Shown: one piece after another, positions 20,201 through 29,106 of the stretch | Numbering within the stretch: position 1 is the stretch's first letter | How the letters are laid out: each line of letters starts with the position of its first letter | Origin: Escherichia coli DSM 30083 = JCM 1649 = ATCC 11775 | Lineage (GTDB): Bacteria; Pseudomonadota; Gammaproteobacteria; Enterobacterales; Enterobacteriaceae | Length of the DNA stretch: 64,000 bases | Reading direction: 5' to 3' | Assembly (NCBI RefSeq): GCF_003697165.2 | Contig: NZ_CP033092.2 | Span: 2,914,001-2,978,000 of the forward strand | Notes under the pieces: generated by a model | Told to the model about the DNA's origin: nothing | The model's database searches: none | What the model saw: the letters and a program-made list of their open reading frames with translations, nothing else | Program-made: the position numbers and the translations under genes

Positions 20201-20478
20201 AACCTGAAGTTGTTGCTCAACCTGCCGCGCCAGTCGTCGCTGAAGTCGCAGCAGAAGTTGAAACGGTAGCTGCGGTTGAACCTGAGGTCACCGTTGAGCA
20301 TAACCACGCTACCGCGCCGATGACGCGCGCTCCGGCACCGGAATATGTTCCGGAAGCACCGCGTCACAGTGACTGGCAGCGCCCTACTTTCGCCTTCGAA
20401 GGTAAAGGTGCCGCAGGTGGTCATACGGCAACGCATCATGCCTCCGCCGCTCCTGCGCGTCCGCAACCTGTTGAGTAA
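17293..20478 (+). CDS. rne: RNase E, endoribonuclease and degradosome scaffold
   Basis: Essential endonuclease for mRNA decay and rRNA/tRNA processing, on the inner-membrane face. The 1061 residues equal K-12. Order: S1 domain (about 37-119), 5' sensor and DNase I-like domain with Mg ligands in TAIDINSA and IVIDFIDM (about 303 and 346), Zn-link CPRCSGTG (about 404-407), membrane-binding helix LLSRFFGALKALF (about 568-580), arginine-rich segments and a Glu/Val/Pro-rich tail binding RhlB, enolase and, at the end, PNPase. The tail carries several substitutions relative to K-12 as I recall it, as expected for a disordered region. Confidence 0.98.
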   Translation: MKRMLINATQQEELRVALVDGQRLYDLDIESPGHEQKKANIYKGKITRIEPSLEAAFVDYGAERHGFLPLKEIAREYFPANYSAHGRPNIKDVLREGQEVIVQIDKEERGNKGAALTTFISLAGSYLVLMPNNPRAGGISRRIEGDDRTELKEALASLELPEGMGLIVRTAGVGKSAEALQWDLSFRLKHWEAIKKAAESRPAPFLIHQESNVIVRAFRDYLRQDIGEILIDNPKVLELARQHIAALGRPDFSSKIKLYTGEIPLFSHYQIESQIESAFQREVRLPSGGSIVIDSTEALTAIDINSARATRGGDIEETAFNTNLEAADEIARQLRLRDLGGLIVIDFIDMTPVRHQRAVENRLREAVRQDRARIQISHISRFGLLEMSRQRLSPSLGESSHHVCPRCSGTGTVRDNESLSLSILRLIEEEALKENTQEVHAIVPVPIASYLLNEKRSAVNAIETRQDGVRCVIVPNDQMETPHYHVLRVRKGEETSTLSYMLPKLHEEAMALPSEEEFAERKRPEQPALATFAMPDVPPAPTPAEPAAPVVAPAPKAATATPASPAQPGLLSRFFGALKALFSGGEETKPAEQSAPKAEAKPERQQDRRKPRQNNRRDRNERRDTRSERTEGSDNREENRRNRRQAQQQTAETRESRQQAEVTEKARTTDEQQAPRRERSRRRNDDKRQAQQEAKALNVEEQSVQETEQEERVRPVQPRRKQRQLNQKVRYEQSVAEEAVVAPVVEETVAAEPIVQEAPAPRTELVKVPLPVVAQAAPEQQEENNADNRDNGGMPRRSRRSPRHLRVSGQRRRRYRDERYPTQSPMPLTVACASPELASGKVWIRYPIVRPQDVQVEEQHEQEEVQVQPMVTEVPVAAAVKPVVSAPVVEEVAEVVEAPVQVAEPQPEVVETTHPEVIAAAVTEQPQVITESDVAVAQEVAEHAEPVVEPQEETADIEEVAETAEVVVAEPEVVAQPAAPVVAEVAAEVETVAAVEPEVTVEHNHATAPMTRAPAPEYVPEAPRHSDWQRPTFAFEGKGAAGGHTATHHASAAPARPQPVE

Positions 20479-20496
20479 TAATTAGCTCAAGCAATC

Positions 20497-20526
20497 AAGC
20501 CCTGGTAACTGCCAGGGCTTTTTTAT
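20497..20526 (+). terminator. rne terminator
   Basis: Perfect 9-base-pair stem (AAGCCCTGG with CCAGGGCTT), 6-base loop and a TTTTTTA tail, 18 bases after the rne stop. Confidence 0.9.
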
Positions 20527-20594
20527 TTCATCTTTGAGTCAACATATTAAAATTCATCAAATGGCATCCTTGCTAACCAACTATACAAAATAGG

Positions 20595-20631
20595 CAAAAA
20601 AATGCCCGCCCCGGCGATCCCAGAGCGGGCA
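20595..20631 (-). terminator. flgKL terminator
   Basis: Minus-strand stem TGCCCGC/GCGGGCA with a GC-rich 15-base loop, followed by seven T. It ends the flgKL transcript about 45 bases after the flgL stop. Confidence 0.85.
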
Positions 20632-20675
20632 GACAAAACATACCCAGTTTCATGATATGTTTTAAAGCGAGCTTA
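20596..20675 (-). ncRNA. flgO: FlgO-type 3'-UTR small RNA of flgL (approximate)
   Basis: In E. coli a Hfq-bound RNA, FlgO, is made from the 3' end of flgL. The 75-base 3' untranslated region here, ending in a strong terminator with a T7 tail suited to Hfq, fits. The 5' end cannot be read from sequence; call based on position. Confidence 0.45.
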
Positions 20676-21626
20676 TTTGTTGAGCTGGAAGAGCGACAAT
20701 CCCTGCATATCGGTAAATGCTTTATACGATGCCTGCAATGCCGTTTGCTGCATGATGTAAGATGAAATAGTTGCATTCCAGTCCACATCAACCAGATCGC
20801 TCATCTGCTGCGTTTGCCCTAAAGCGCGATCGCTACCTAATGAATCCAGCGACTCCAGTTCGTTCAGTTGCGTGCCTAATTCCGCGCGAACAGTCAGCAC
20901 ATTGTTCAGCGAGTTTTTCAGTCCGCGGTTGGTTTTATCCAGTGCCGCAGCGGCGGTTTCTTTATCCGCTTCGCTATCCGCGACCGGCGTTTTCAGGGCT
21001 GCGATGGCGCTATCCAGCATGGCAAAAAGATTGGTTTCAGAAGCGCTACCGTCTGGTTCCGCTACCGCGTTGCTGGTAATACTGTCGAAAATTTTGTCGC
21101 CCGTATGTCCTATCACCATCGAACGCGAAGCATCGACCTGTTGTTTAATACTTTCTGTTCCGCCGACATAATCACCGTCAGCCTCACTAAACGGCGCAGT
21201 CTCTGTTTTATAACCGGCAAAAATGTAGCGCCCGTTACCGTCAGTGGTGTTCGCCAGATTCAGTAACTGATCACGAAGCCCCTGAATATCCGTAGCCAGT
21301 GAGGCCCGGTCATCGTCACTCAAGGTGCCATTGCTGGCGTAGACAATTTTTTCCTGAGCATTCTGGATAGCAGTGGTGACCTGGCTAAGCACACTCTCTT
21401 CCAGTGACACTTTTTGAGTGGCGAAAGTACGCGCCAGCGTGTACTGGCTGTTTTGTGCCTGTGCCTGGGAGAGAACAACAGCTTGTGATGCAGCAATGGG
21501 ATCATCTGAAGGGTTAACGACTCGCTTACCCGTCGACATCTGTTCGCCGTACTTCATCCATTCTGCCTGAGAATTGGTGATGCCACGCATGTTTTGCTGG
21601 TACATCATCTGGGTACTGAAACGCAT
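20673..21626 (-). CDS. flgL: FlgL, hook-filament junction protein 2 (HAP3)
   Basis: Second junction protein between hook and flagellin filament. The 317 residues show the flagellin-like N-terminal helix (MRFSTQMMYQQNMRGITNSQ) and the amphipathic C-terminal helix typical of axial proteins; no signal peptide, as it leaves by the flagellar type III path with chaperone FlgN. It starts 11 bases after flgK and shares its sigma-28 promoter. Confidence 0.96.
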   Translation of the reverse strand: MRFSTQMMYQQNMRGITNSQAEWMKYGEQMSTGKRVVNPSDDPIAASQAVVLSQAQAQNSQYTLARTFATQKVSLEESVLSQVTTAIQNAQEKIVYASNGTLSDDDRASLATDIQGLRDQLLNLANTTDGNGRYIFAGYKTETAPFSEADGDYVGGTESIKQQVDASRSMVIGHTGDKIFDSITSNAVAEPDGSASETNLFAMLDSAIAALKTPVADSEADKETAAAALDKTNRGLKNSLNNVLTVRAELGTQLNELESLDSLGSDRALGQTQQMSDLVDVDWNATISSYIMQQTALQASYKAFTDMQGLSLFQLNK

Positions 21627-21637
21627 TTTATCTCCCC

Positions 21638-23281
21638 TTAGCGAATGTTAATCAGCGCATCAAAAATCGCGTTTGCCGTCTGCAGAACCTGCGCATTCGC
21701 CAGGTAATACTGCTGAAAACGTTGCAGATTTCCGTACTCCTCATCGAGATTGACACCGGAAATCGACTGCTGCTGATTGGAAAGCTGCGTCACCACATTA
21801 CCTTGCGTGGCGCTACTGGTTTTCAACGTCGCGGTTTTATTCCCGATATCACTCACTAATGAGGCATAAGCGTCGTTAAAGGATTTCGCACCGCCCACCG
21901 TTTTACTGTTGCTTTGCAGATCCAGCAGGGCCTGACCGTTGCGGTTGTCGCTATCACCCGCATCTTCTTCGCTCGCCATGGCGATTTTCGCTTCGTCAGT
22001 GATTAATACATCCATGTTGACGATGGCGTCACTTACCGGTTTCAGCGTGAAGCTGTCGTTAACGGCAGGCGTTCCTGTAAACGTCAACTCCAGACCATCA
22101 AATGCCACTTTACCGTTGGCATCCGGCGTCACCGTAAAAGTGGTATTGCTGGCAAGGCGGGTGACCTGCCACTGATTATTATCGAACGAGATTTTGTAAT
22201 CTGTCGCCAGTACCGCGGAGGCATCAGTTACCGTGGCACCGATCGCAACGTCACCTTTGTTTTTCGTGTTTTGCAGAACCGCGGGCTTACCAATAGCAAA
22301 GAAATCTTCACCAGCATCGCCGTTGGCATCAAATCCGGCTTTGTGTTGTGTGTTGAAAGCCTCGGCAAATGCCAGCGCCAGTTGTCCAAGCGTATTACGC
22401 GTCTGGTCCAGATCCTGAGAACGGAATGTCAGAATGCCGCCCAGCGACCCGGTATTCAGTAATTTCTCCGGGATCTCAATATTGCCTGCCGTCCTATCAA
22501 CATAAGCGACAGTCGTACGAGAAGGGTCGGCGCTGGAAGGAACTGCCGCAAGTTGCCGCGCCGTACTTCCCTGAACCAGTGAGTAGCCATTGGCCATCGT
22601 GATGTTATAAGTGCCACCATCCTGAACGCTGACTTCTACGCCAACAATCTGGTTTAATTCGCTCACCAGTTGATCGCGTTGATCCAGCAGATTGTTAGGT
22701 GACGCCCCTGCCCCCACGCCTGTCAGGCGGGAGATTTGATCGTTCAGGCTGGCGATTTGTTTAGCGTAATTGTTGATCTGATCAACGCTGGCACCTATCG
22801 CGATATTGACCTGTTTGTCCTGGTCGCGCAGATATTGATCGGTGGTTTTAAACTGATTCACCAACCCTTCTGATTTCCCAATCAGCGCCTGGCGCGCTGC
22901 CGGGTCTTCCGCGTTACTTACCAGCGTTTGCAGGCTGGTGAAGAAATCCTGCATCTGTGTTGCCAGCGAAGAGGTACTGGTGGAGAGCATATTGTCGATT
23001 TTCGACATCTGCTCATAGCGGGCAGTCAGGCCGCTACTTTGCGTCTGCGCCGCACGTAACTGGTTGGTAATAAATGCATCATACTCACGCTGCACACCAG
23101 AAACGTAGACGCCATTGCCAACCCAGCCGCCAGCGCCCAGCGTGCTATTGGCCTGCGCCATAATAGTGGTTTGGCGGGTATATCCGGCAACGTTATAGCT
23201 GGAGATATTATTACTTGCCGTATTTAACGCCGCCTGGGCCGCGTTCAGTCCGCTCATGGCGTTATTGATCAAGCTGGACAT
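21638..23281 (-). CDS. flgK: FlgK, hook-filament junction protein 1 (HAP1)
   Basis: First junction protein on the hook. The 547 residues have the rod/hook N-terminal signature SSLINNAMSGLNAAQAALNT and conserved ends, with a variable middle. Export is type III with FlgN as chaperone, encoded at 31.8 kb in this window. A sigma-28 promoter stands 34-60 bases upstream, so it is a late (class 3) gene. Confidence 0.97.
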   Translation of the reverse strand: MSSLINNAMSGLNAAQAALNTASNNISSYNVAGYTRQTTIMAQANSTLGAGGWVGNGVYVSGVQREYDAFITNQLRAAQTQSSGLTARYEQMSKIDNMLSTSTSSLATQMQDFFTSLQTLVSNAEDPAARQALIGKSEGLVNQFKTTDQYLRDQDKQVNIAIGASVDQINNYAKQIASLNDQISRLTGVGAGASPNNLLDQRDQLVSELNQIVGVEVSVQDGGTYNITMANGYSLVQGSTARQLAAVPSSADPSRTTVAYVDRTAGNIEIPEKLLNTGSLGGILTFRSQDLDQTRNTLGQLALAFAEAFNTQHKAGFDANGDAGEDFFAIGKPAVLQNTKNKGDVAIGATVTDASAVLATDYKISFDNNQWQVTRLASNTTFTVTPDANGKVAFDGLELTFTGTPAVNDSFTLKPVSDAIVNMDVLITDEAKIAMASEEDAGDSDNRNGQALLDLQSNSKTVGGAKSFNDAYASLVSDIGNKTATLKTSSATQGNVVTQLSNQQQSISGVNLDEEYGNLQRFQQYYLANAQVLQTANAIFDALINIR

Positions 23282-23314
23282 GGAGGTTCCTTATAAGCCT
23301 TCAATTACAGAGTA

Positions 23315-23341
23315 TTATCGGCAGCGACCCGCCGGACTTGA
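23315..23341 (-). promoter_or_regulatory. Sigma-28 promoter of flgKL
   Basis: On the minus strand TCAAGTCC, 11 bases, then a perfect GCCGATAA (23315-23322). The family consensus is TAAAGTTT-N11-GCCGATAA. It gives flgKL late expression once FlgM has left the cell. Confidence 0.85.
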
Positions 23342-23346
23342 GTTAT

Positions 23347-24288
23347 TCAGAACAGATTATCAATGTTCATACTGTAGGTTTTGCTCACTTTGTCGCTTAT
23401 CGATTTCATCTGCTGAATCATGTTGGTGAGTTTGCGGGCATAGTGAGGATCGGTGGCATAGCCCGCGTCCTGTAGGGCCTGTGCCCCCTGCTCCGCACTC
23501 ACGGCGGTCGTCACGGCAGCGTAGCGCGGATTGCGTGTTAACAGCCCAACGTAATCCGACAATGCTTCCAGATACGAGCTGTAGACCCGAAATTTCGCTT
23601 TTACTTTCTTCGCTTCGCCGTTTTCATATTCAGTCGTGGTGATTTCAGTGACTGGCCCTTTCCAGTTGCCAGAGGCTTTGACGCCAAACAGGTTGTAACT
23701 CGGCTCGCCGTTTTCGCGGCGGATTTGCCGTTGCCCCCAGCCAGATTCAAGCGCCGCCTGAGCGAGGATCAAATGATGTGGCACACCGCTTTGCTGGCTT
23801 GCCAGTTGGGCGGGCAGTGAGAGTTGCGCGAGGAATGCTTTACTGTTACCCGGCAACGAATCATCGTAGTTACGTGGTACGGCCTTTTGCACCAGCTGAG
23901 AAAGCGCCTGATTTTGATAACGCACCACAGTTTCGAGCGGGAATTTCATCGGTGCTGCTGGCGTGGACTCCTCTGGCAATGGTTGTTCTGGCGTCATCTG
24001 TTTAACCATCATCTCTGCCAGCCCCAGACCTTTGCCCGCCGTCATCTGTTGGGCAATCTGCTGGTCATACATACTGGTATACAGGCGAGTGCGCTCGCTG
24101 CTGAACAGGCCATCTTTTGGTAAAGCGTCGCGCATGCTTTTCAACATCATCTGCACGAACATCCCTTCCACCTGGCGGGCCACCGGACGGATATTTGCCG
24201 CTGGATCTTCGCCCGCTTTCGCCTTTAGTTCGTTGAGTGATTGCGCATCCCAGGCCGCACTTGCCAGTAGTTTGCTGTCGCTGATCAT
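23347..24288 (-). CDS. flgJ: FlgJ, rod cap and peptidoglycan hydrolase
   Basis: Two-domain protein of 313 residues: an N-terminal rod-capping part (1 to about 150) and a C-terminal beta-N-acetylglucosaminidase that opens the cell wall for the rod. The catalytic glutamate is E181 in AQAALESGWGQ. The ATG at 24288 overlaps the flgI stop by one base (TGATG), so translation is coupled. A longer in-frame start inside flgI is less likely. Confidence 0.96.
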   Translation of the reverse strand: MISDSKLLASAAWDAQSLNELKAKAGEDPAANIRPVARQVEGMFVQMMLKSMRDALPKDGLFSSERTRLYTSMYDQQIAQQMTAGKGLGLAEMMVKQMTPEQPLPEESTPAAPMKFPLETVVRYQNQALSQLVQKAVPRNYDDSLPGNSKAFLAQLSLPAQLASQQSGVPHHLILAQAALESGWGQRQIRRENGEPSYNLFGVKASGNWKGPVTEITTTEYENGEAKKVKAKFRVYSSYLEALSDYVGLLTRNPRYAAVTTAVSAEQGAQALQDAGYATDPHYARKLTNMIQQMKSISDKVSKTYSMNIDNLF

Positions 24289-25385
24289 CAGATGATTTCC
24301 AGTTTTGCCCGCAGACATCCCGCACTTTGCATTGATTGCAAAATAGACATCAGATCCATCGGCGTAGCGCCCAGCGCATTGAGCGCGCGCACCACGTTAT
24401 TGAGGCTGGCGCTGGAACGTACGCTTTGCAGCGAACCGCCGCTCTGGCGTAAATCGATCTGCGTTTGTGGAGTAACCACAGTCTGTCCACCACCAAACGG
24501 TGTATCTGGCTGGCTGACATTGGCCTGACGATTGACCGTAACCGAGAGATTCCCCTGCGCTACTGCGCAGCTGTCGAGGGTCACTTCGCGATTCATCACC
24601 ACCGAGCCAGTGCGCGAGTTAATCACTACTTTAGCGTCCTGCGGGGTGACATTAACCTGCATATTCTGGATATCGGCAAGGAAACGGACCTGGGAACTGT
24701 TGCCACTTGGTACGCGCACCTGAATAGTCCGCGCATCTAACGCGGTGGCGCTGCCATATCCACGCACGCGGTTGATGGTGTCAGCGATTTGCTGCGCCAT
24801 GCTGAAATCTTCGTCGTTAAGTTGCAAATTAAGGGTATTCCCGACGCCAAACTGGCTGGGCAATTCACGTTCAATAACCGCACCATTGGTGATCCGTCCA
24901 CCGTTCAGTTGGTTTACCTGAACACTGCTACCGCCAGCAGAGGCTCCTGCGCCGCCAACCAGAATATTGCCCTGCGCCAGCGCATACACCTGACTGTCAA
25001 CGCCCTTAAGCGGTGTCATCAACAACGTACCGCCACGCAAGCTTTTGGCATTACCCATGGAAGAAACCACCACATCGATGGTTTGCCCCTGGCGTCCAAA
25101 CGGCGGAAGTGACGCCGTCACCATTACCGCAGCGACGTTTTTTAGCTGCATATTGGTGCCCGTCGGAACGGTAATTCCCAGCTGTGAGAGCATGTTATTA
25201 AGCGTTTGTGTGGTAAACGGCGTCTGGGTTGTCTGGTCACCGGTTCCATCCAGCCCCACCACCAGGCCATAGCCAATCAGTGAGTTTTGCCTTACCCCCT
25301 GAACACTGGTGAGATCGCGAATACGCTCAGCCTGAGCCGCCGTCGTAACCAGTAGAAGAATTAATGCAGAGAGAAATTTAATCAC
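24288..25385 (-). CDS. flgI: FlgI, flagellar P-ring protein
   Basis: Periplasmic P-ring subunit, 365 residues, with a Sec signal peptide of about 19 residues ending TTAAQA before ERIRDL. Two cysteines (LDSCAVAQ and SAGCLRAK) form the disulfide that depends on DsbA. The start is a GTG; two GTG codons are adjacent (25388 and 25385) and the second gives the K-12 length. Assembly needs the chaperone FlgA. Confidence 0.95.
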
Positions 25386-25396
25386 CACAGCCTCAC

Positions 25397-26095
25397 TTAC
25401 ATTGGCGACAGGTTAAGGAAGAAACGCTGCAACCAGCCCATATTTTGCGCTTCGTTAATGTAGCCATTGCCTACGTATTCAATGCGCGCATCCGCCACCT
25501 GAGTAGATGGTACGGTATTGCTGCCGCTGATAGTGCGTGGATTAACCACGCCAGAGAAGCGAATAAATTCGGTACCCTGATTAATGGCGATCTGTTTTTC
25601 ACCCACCACATGCAGGTTGCCGTTGACCAGTACCTGGTCAACCGTCACCGTCAACGTACCGCTAAAGGTATTGCTGGCATTGGCCCCGCCTTTTCCGTTG
25701 AACGTGTTACCACCGGAGGCTTCGACATCGGCACGAGCGTTACCAAACAACCCCTGCAAATAGCGCGGCACAGTATCAAAGCCAAAATTAGTTTTACCGT
25801 CACGGCTGGCATTCGCAGAGGAGCTTTTGCTGGCGCTGACGTTCTCCTGCAACACGATAGTCAGCGTATCGCCAATATTGCGTGGTCGACGATCTTCAAA
25901 CAGCGGTTGATAGCCATAGTTAATCGGCTGAGCAGACTGGAAAATAGACCCGTTGGCGACGGGCGTCGGACCGGGAACCGGTTGTGCACTGGTCGCCCCT
26001 TGTACCAGCGGCGTGGAGGGTATCCAGGCGCAGCCGGTTAGTGAAAGCACCAACAAGCTGGAAATGGCATAAGTATGCGCAGCGTTTTTTTGCAT
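25397..26095 (-). CDS. flgH: FlgH, flagellar L-ring lipoprotein
   Basis: Outer-membrane L-ring subunit of 232 residues. The lipobox LSLTGCAW places the lipidated cysteine at residue 22. The start at MQKNAAHTY matches K-12; a longer in-frame start five codons upstream also exists. It lies 52 bases after flgG and 11 before flgI. Confidence 0.96.
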
Positions 26096-26147
26096 GGCTA
26101 TCATCTTCAAAAATCAGTAAACCGGTGAACCTGCCACCGGTTAAGCC

Positions 26148-26930
26148 TTAGAGTTGCGTCAGTTTTTGCAGCATCTGATCGGTGGTGGACACCGCTTTAC
26201 TGTTGATTTCGTAAGCGCGTTGCACCTGAATCATATTGACCAGTTCTTCCGCCACGTTGACGTTAGACGTTTCAACATACCCTTGATACAGCAGTCCCGC
26301 GCCGTTCAGGCCCGGCGTGCTTTCGTTCGGTGCACCGGAGGATTGCGTTTCGGTGTAGAGGTTTTCGCCAATGCTCTCCAGTCCGGTGTCATTCATAAAG
26401 GTGGTGAGATTGAGCTGCCCAACCTGAACCGGAGCTGCCTGGCCTTGTTGGGTTACGCTGACCACGCCATCACGACCGATGGTGATACTTAACGCATTCG
26501 CCGGAATGGTGATCGCTGGCTGCACCTGAAAACCACCGGCCGTCACCAGCTGCCCGTTCTGATCCACCTGGAAAGAGCCGTCACGGGTATAGGCTGATGA
26601 GCCATCTGGCAACATCACCTGGAAAAAGCCCTGCCCTTTAATCGCGACGTCTTTACTGTTATTGGTTTGCGACAGGTTGCCCTGGCTGTGTAAACGTTCC
26701 GTGGCGACCGGGCGTACCCCCGTACCGATTTGTAATCCGGATGGTAAGGTGGTTTGTTCGGAAGACTGTGCCCCCGGCTGGCGAATGGTTTGATAAAGCA
26801 GATCTTCAAACACCGCGCGCTGACGCTTAAAACCGTTGGTACTAACGTTTGCCAGGTTGTTGGCAATGACGTCCATATTGGTTTGCTGGGCGTCAAGGCC
26901 CGTTTTGGCGATCCATAATGAACTGATCAT
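26148..26930 (-). CDS. flgG: FlgG, distal rod protein
   Basis: Major distal-rod subunit, 260 residues, beginning [20 protein letters not shown] and containing the rod signature [16 protein letters not shown]. Both ends form the coiled-coil D0 domain shared by axial proteins. It is separated from flgF by 171 bases with a REP-type element, the largest gap in this operon. Confidence 0.97.
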
Positions 26931-26973
26931 AAAATGTCCTGTAGTGGATTAGTGACAAAGTGCATATGTCTTC

Positions 26974-27075
<102 letters not shown>

Positions 27076-27101
27076 CTTATACTTGTCATGTATCCTTTCA
27101 A

Positions 27102-27857
27102 TTAACTCATCGACAGCAGTTGGTTGGCACGGCCTGCGTTATCATCGACGCTGCTGATCACCTTCATCTGCATTTCAAAACACCGTGCGCTGGCAATCAT
27201 GTCGCTCATTGCCGCAACGGCATTGACGTTACTGCCTTCCAGAACCCCCGACATCACACGCAAGGTTGGATCTGCCTGCAGTACCGGCCCACGCGTAGCC
27301 TGGCTTTCTGCGCTTAAACGAAAAATGCCATCGTCACCGCGCTGGACTTCGCTGCCCGTGGCTTTCACCAGCTTCAGACGCCCCACTGGCGCAACCGTAT
27401 TTGCCGGATCGCCCGGATTCAGCGCCGAGATTGTGCCATCGGCAGCAATAGTGATTTCCGCCCCTTCCGGCACAGCAATTGGCCCCGCCTCGCCTACCAC
27501 CGGATGTCCCTGAATTGTCAGTTGCCCGGTGGGATCAACCTGAATGCTGCCATTACGCGTATACCCTTCACTGCCGTCAGCGGTCTGCACGGCCAGCCAA
27601 CCATCCTGCTGCAACGCAACGTCCAGCGGGCGCGAGGTGTAATCCATCTTGCCGGGTGTCATGTCTGCACCCGGTGTTGACGCCGTTACCAGCGTGCGCG
27701 TGGGCAGTGAAAGCCCTTCCACCGGCACTGCGCGCAAGGCGTTTAACTGCGCGCGAAAACCGGGCGTAGAGGCATTGGCCAGATTACTGGCGGTTACCGC
27801 CTGTTGATTCAGCGTCTGGCTGGCTGCTCCCATCGCGGTATAAATTGCGTGATCCAT
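27102..27857 (-). CDS. flgF: FlgF, proximal rod protein
   Basis: Proximal-rod subunit of 251 residues with the rod signature AVTASNLANASTPGFRAQ near residue 20 and a conserved C-terminus (EMQMKVISSVDDNAGRANQLL). Exported by the flagellar type III system. It lies 19 bases after flgE. Confidence 0.96.
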   Translation of the reverse strand: MDHAIYTAMGAASQTLNQQAVTASNLANASTPGFRAQLNALRAVPVEGLSLPTRTLVTASTPGADMTPGKMDYTSRPLDVALQQDGWLAVQTADGSEGYTRNGSIQVDPTGQLTIQGHPVVGEAGPIAVPEGAEITIAADGTISALNPGDPANTVAPVGRLKLVKATGSEVQRGDDGIFRLSAESQATRGPVLQADPTLRVMSGVLEGSNVNAVAAMSDMIASARCFEMQMKVISSVDDNAGRANQLLSMS

Positions 27858-27876
27858 TGAGCTATCCCGTCAGCGA

Positions 27877-29082
27877 TTAGCGTAAGTTAACCAGCGTATT
27901 GAGGATCTGGTCCTGGGTTTTGATGGTCTGGGCGTTAGACTGATAGTTACGCTGGGCAACGATCATATTGACCAGTTCTTTACTGAGATCGACGTTGGAC
28001 GCTTCCAGCGCACCGTTGGTCAGTGTGCCAAAGTTGCCCGTCCCGGCTGTCCCCAACAGCGCCACGCCAGAAGATTGCGTAGCGGACCAGACGTTGTCGC
28101 CTTCGGATGCCAGACCTTCGTTGTTGGCAAAGTTCGCCAGTACAATCTGCCCCAGCAGTTGGGTTTGTTCGTTGGAATAGTTGCCGACAACCGTACCGTC
28201 ATCATTGATTTGATAACTCACCAGATCGCCCGGTTTGTAGCCGTTCTGGGTGGTTGCCACAATGTTGTTAGCGCCGGTATTTTGCTGCATGGAGTTGAGG
28301 AAGCTCAGGCTAAACGTGGCGGGATCTGCGCCGTTAATTGCGCCAGTGGAAATATTCGCTGTTGGATTTGAGGTCAGAACGCCATTGGCATTAAACACCA
28401 GTGTTGTCGCTGTCTTCGCAATGCTGTTTGGATCACTACTATCCTGGGTGTAGACCTGCCAGTTATTATCCCCGGTCTTCACAAAGTACACGCTCATATC
28501 ATGAGCATTACCCTGACTATCGAAAACAGTCACCGAACCTTTTTTGTTATAGCTATCCGCATTGCTGGCATCAAATGCGTTAACAGAGGGAAGCGAATCA
28601 CTGGAATTCAGGTTGATCTGCATTGACGCCGTGGTGGTAGTTTTCGCTGCCATCAGGGTATTCGGGATCGAAATATTGGTCGGATTCGCCCCTTGCTGAA
28701 TAGTCGGCGGCGTACCGGTTGCCGGGTACCCCGTCAGCTGTAAACCTTGCATATTCACCAGGTTACGGTTTTCATCCAGCTTAAATTGTCCATTACGGCT
28801 GTAGAACACCGAACCGTTGCTGTCTACCAGACGGAAAAAACCGTTCTGGCTGATAGCAACGTCCAGACCTCGCCCGGTGTTGGTGGTCGTGCCATCGGTA
28901 AAGTCCTGGGTGATACCGGCAACTTTTACCCCCAGTCCCACTTTCGAACCGGCAAACATATCGGCAAAAGAGGCCGTGCCTGATTTAAAGCCGTAGGTGG
29001 CGGAGTTGGCGATATTGTTGCCAATAACATCGAGGTTGGTGGCGGCAGCGTTTAATCCGCTAACCGCTTGAGAAAAGGCCAT
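27877..29082 (-). CDS. flgE: FlgE, flagellar hook protein
   Basis: Hook subunit of 401 residues. The conserved ends (SQAVSGLNAAATNLDVIGNN and NYQSNAQTIKTQDQILNTLV) form the inner D0/D1 core. The middle, about residues 160-260, faces outward; here SDSLPSVNAFDASN and NGVLTSNPTANISTGAINGADPA differ from the K-12 residues I remember and the protein is one residue shorter. Reading frame and ends are intact, so it should work. Confidence 0.96.
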   Translation of the reverse strand: MAFSQAVSGLNAAATNLDVIGNNIANSATYGFKSGTASFADMFAGSKVGLGVKVAGITQDFTDGTTTNTGRGLDVAISQNGFFRLVDSNGSVFYSRNGQFKLDENRNLVNMQGLQLTGYPATGTPPTIQQGANPTNISIPNTLMAAKTTTTASMQINLNSSDSLPSVNAFDASNADSYNKKGSVTVFDSQGNAHDMSVYFVKTGDNNWQVYTQDSSDPNSIAKTATTLVFNANGVLTSNPTANISTGAINGADPATFSLSFLNSMQQNTGANNIVATTQNGYKPGDLVSYQINDDGTVVGNYSNEQTQLLGQIVLANFANNEGLASEGDNVWSATQSSGVALLGTAGTGNFGTLTNGALEASNVDLSKELVNMIVAQRNYQSNAQTIKTQDQILNTLVNLR

Positions 29083-29106
29083 GACTGACTCCTGAAATGT
29101 GAAGGC

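Noticed and set aside
19072..20466. 464-residue open frame antisense to the rne tail
   Set aside because: It mirrors the low-complexity Glu/Val/Ala-rich coding of the RNase E scaffold region and translates to Arg/Phe/Asn-rich sequence with no domain and no ribosome site.
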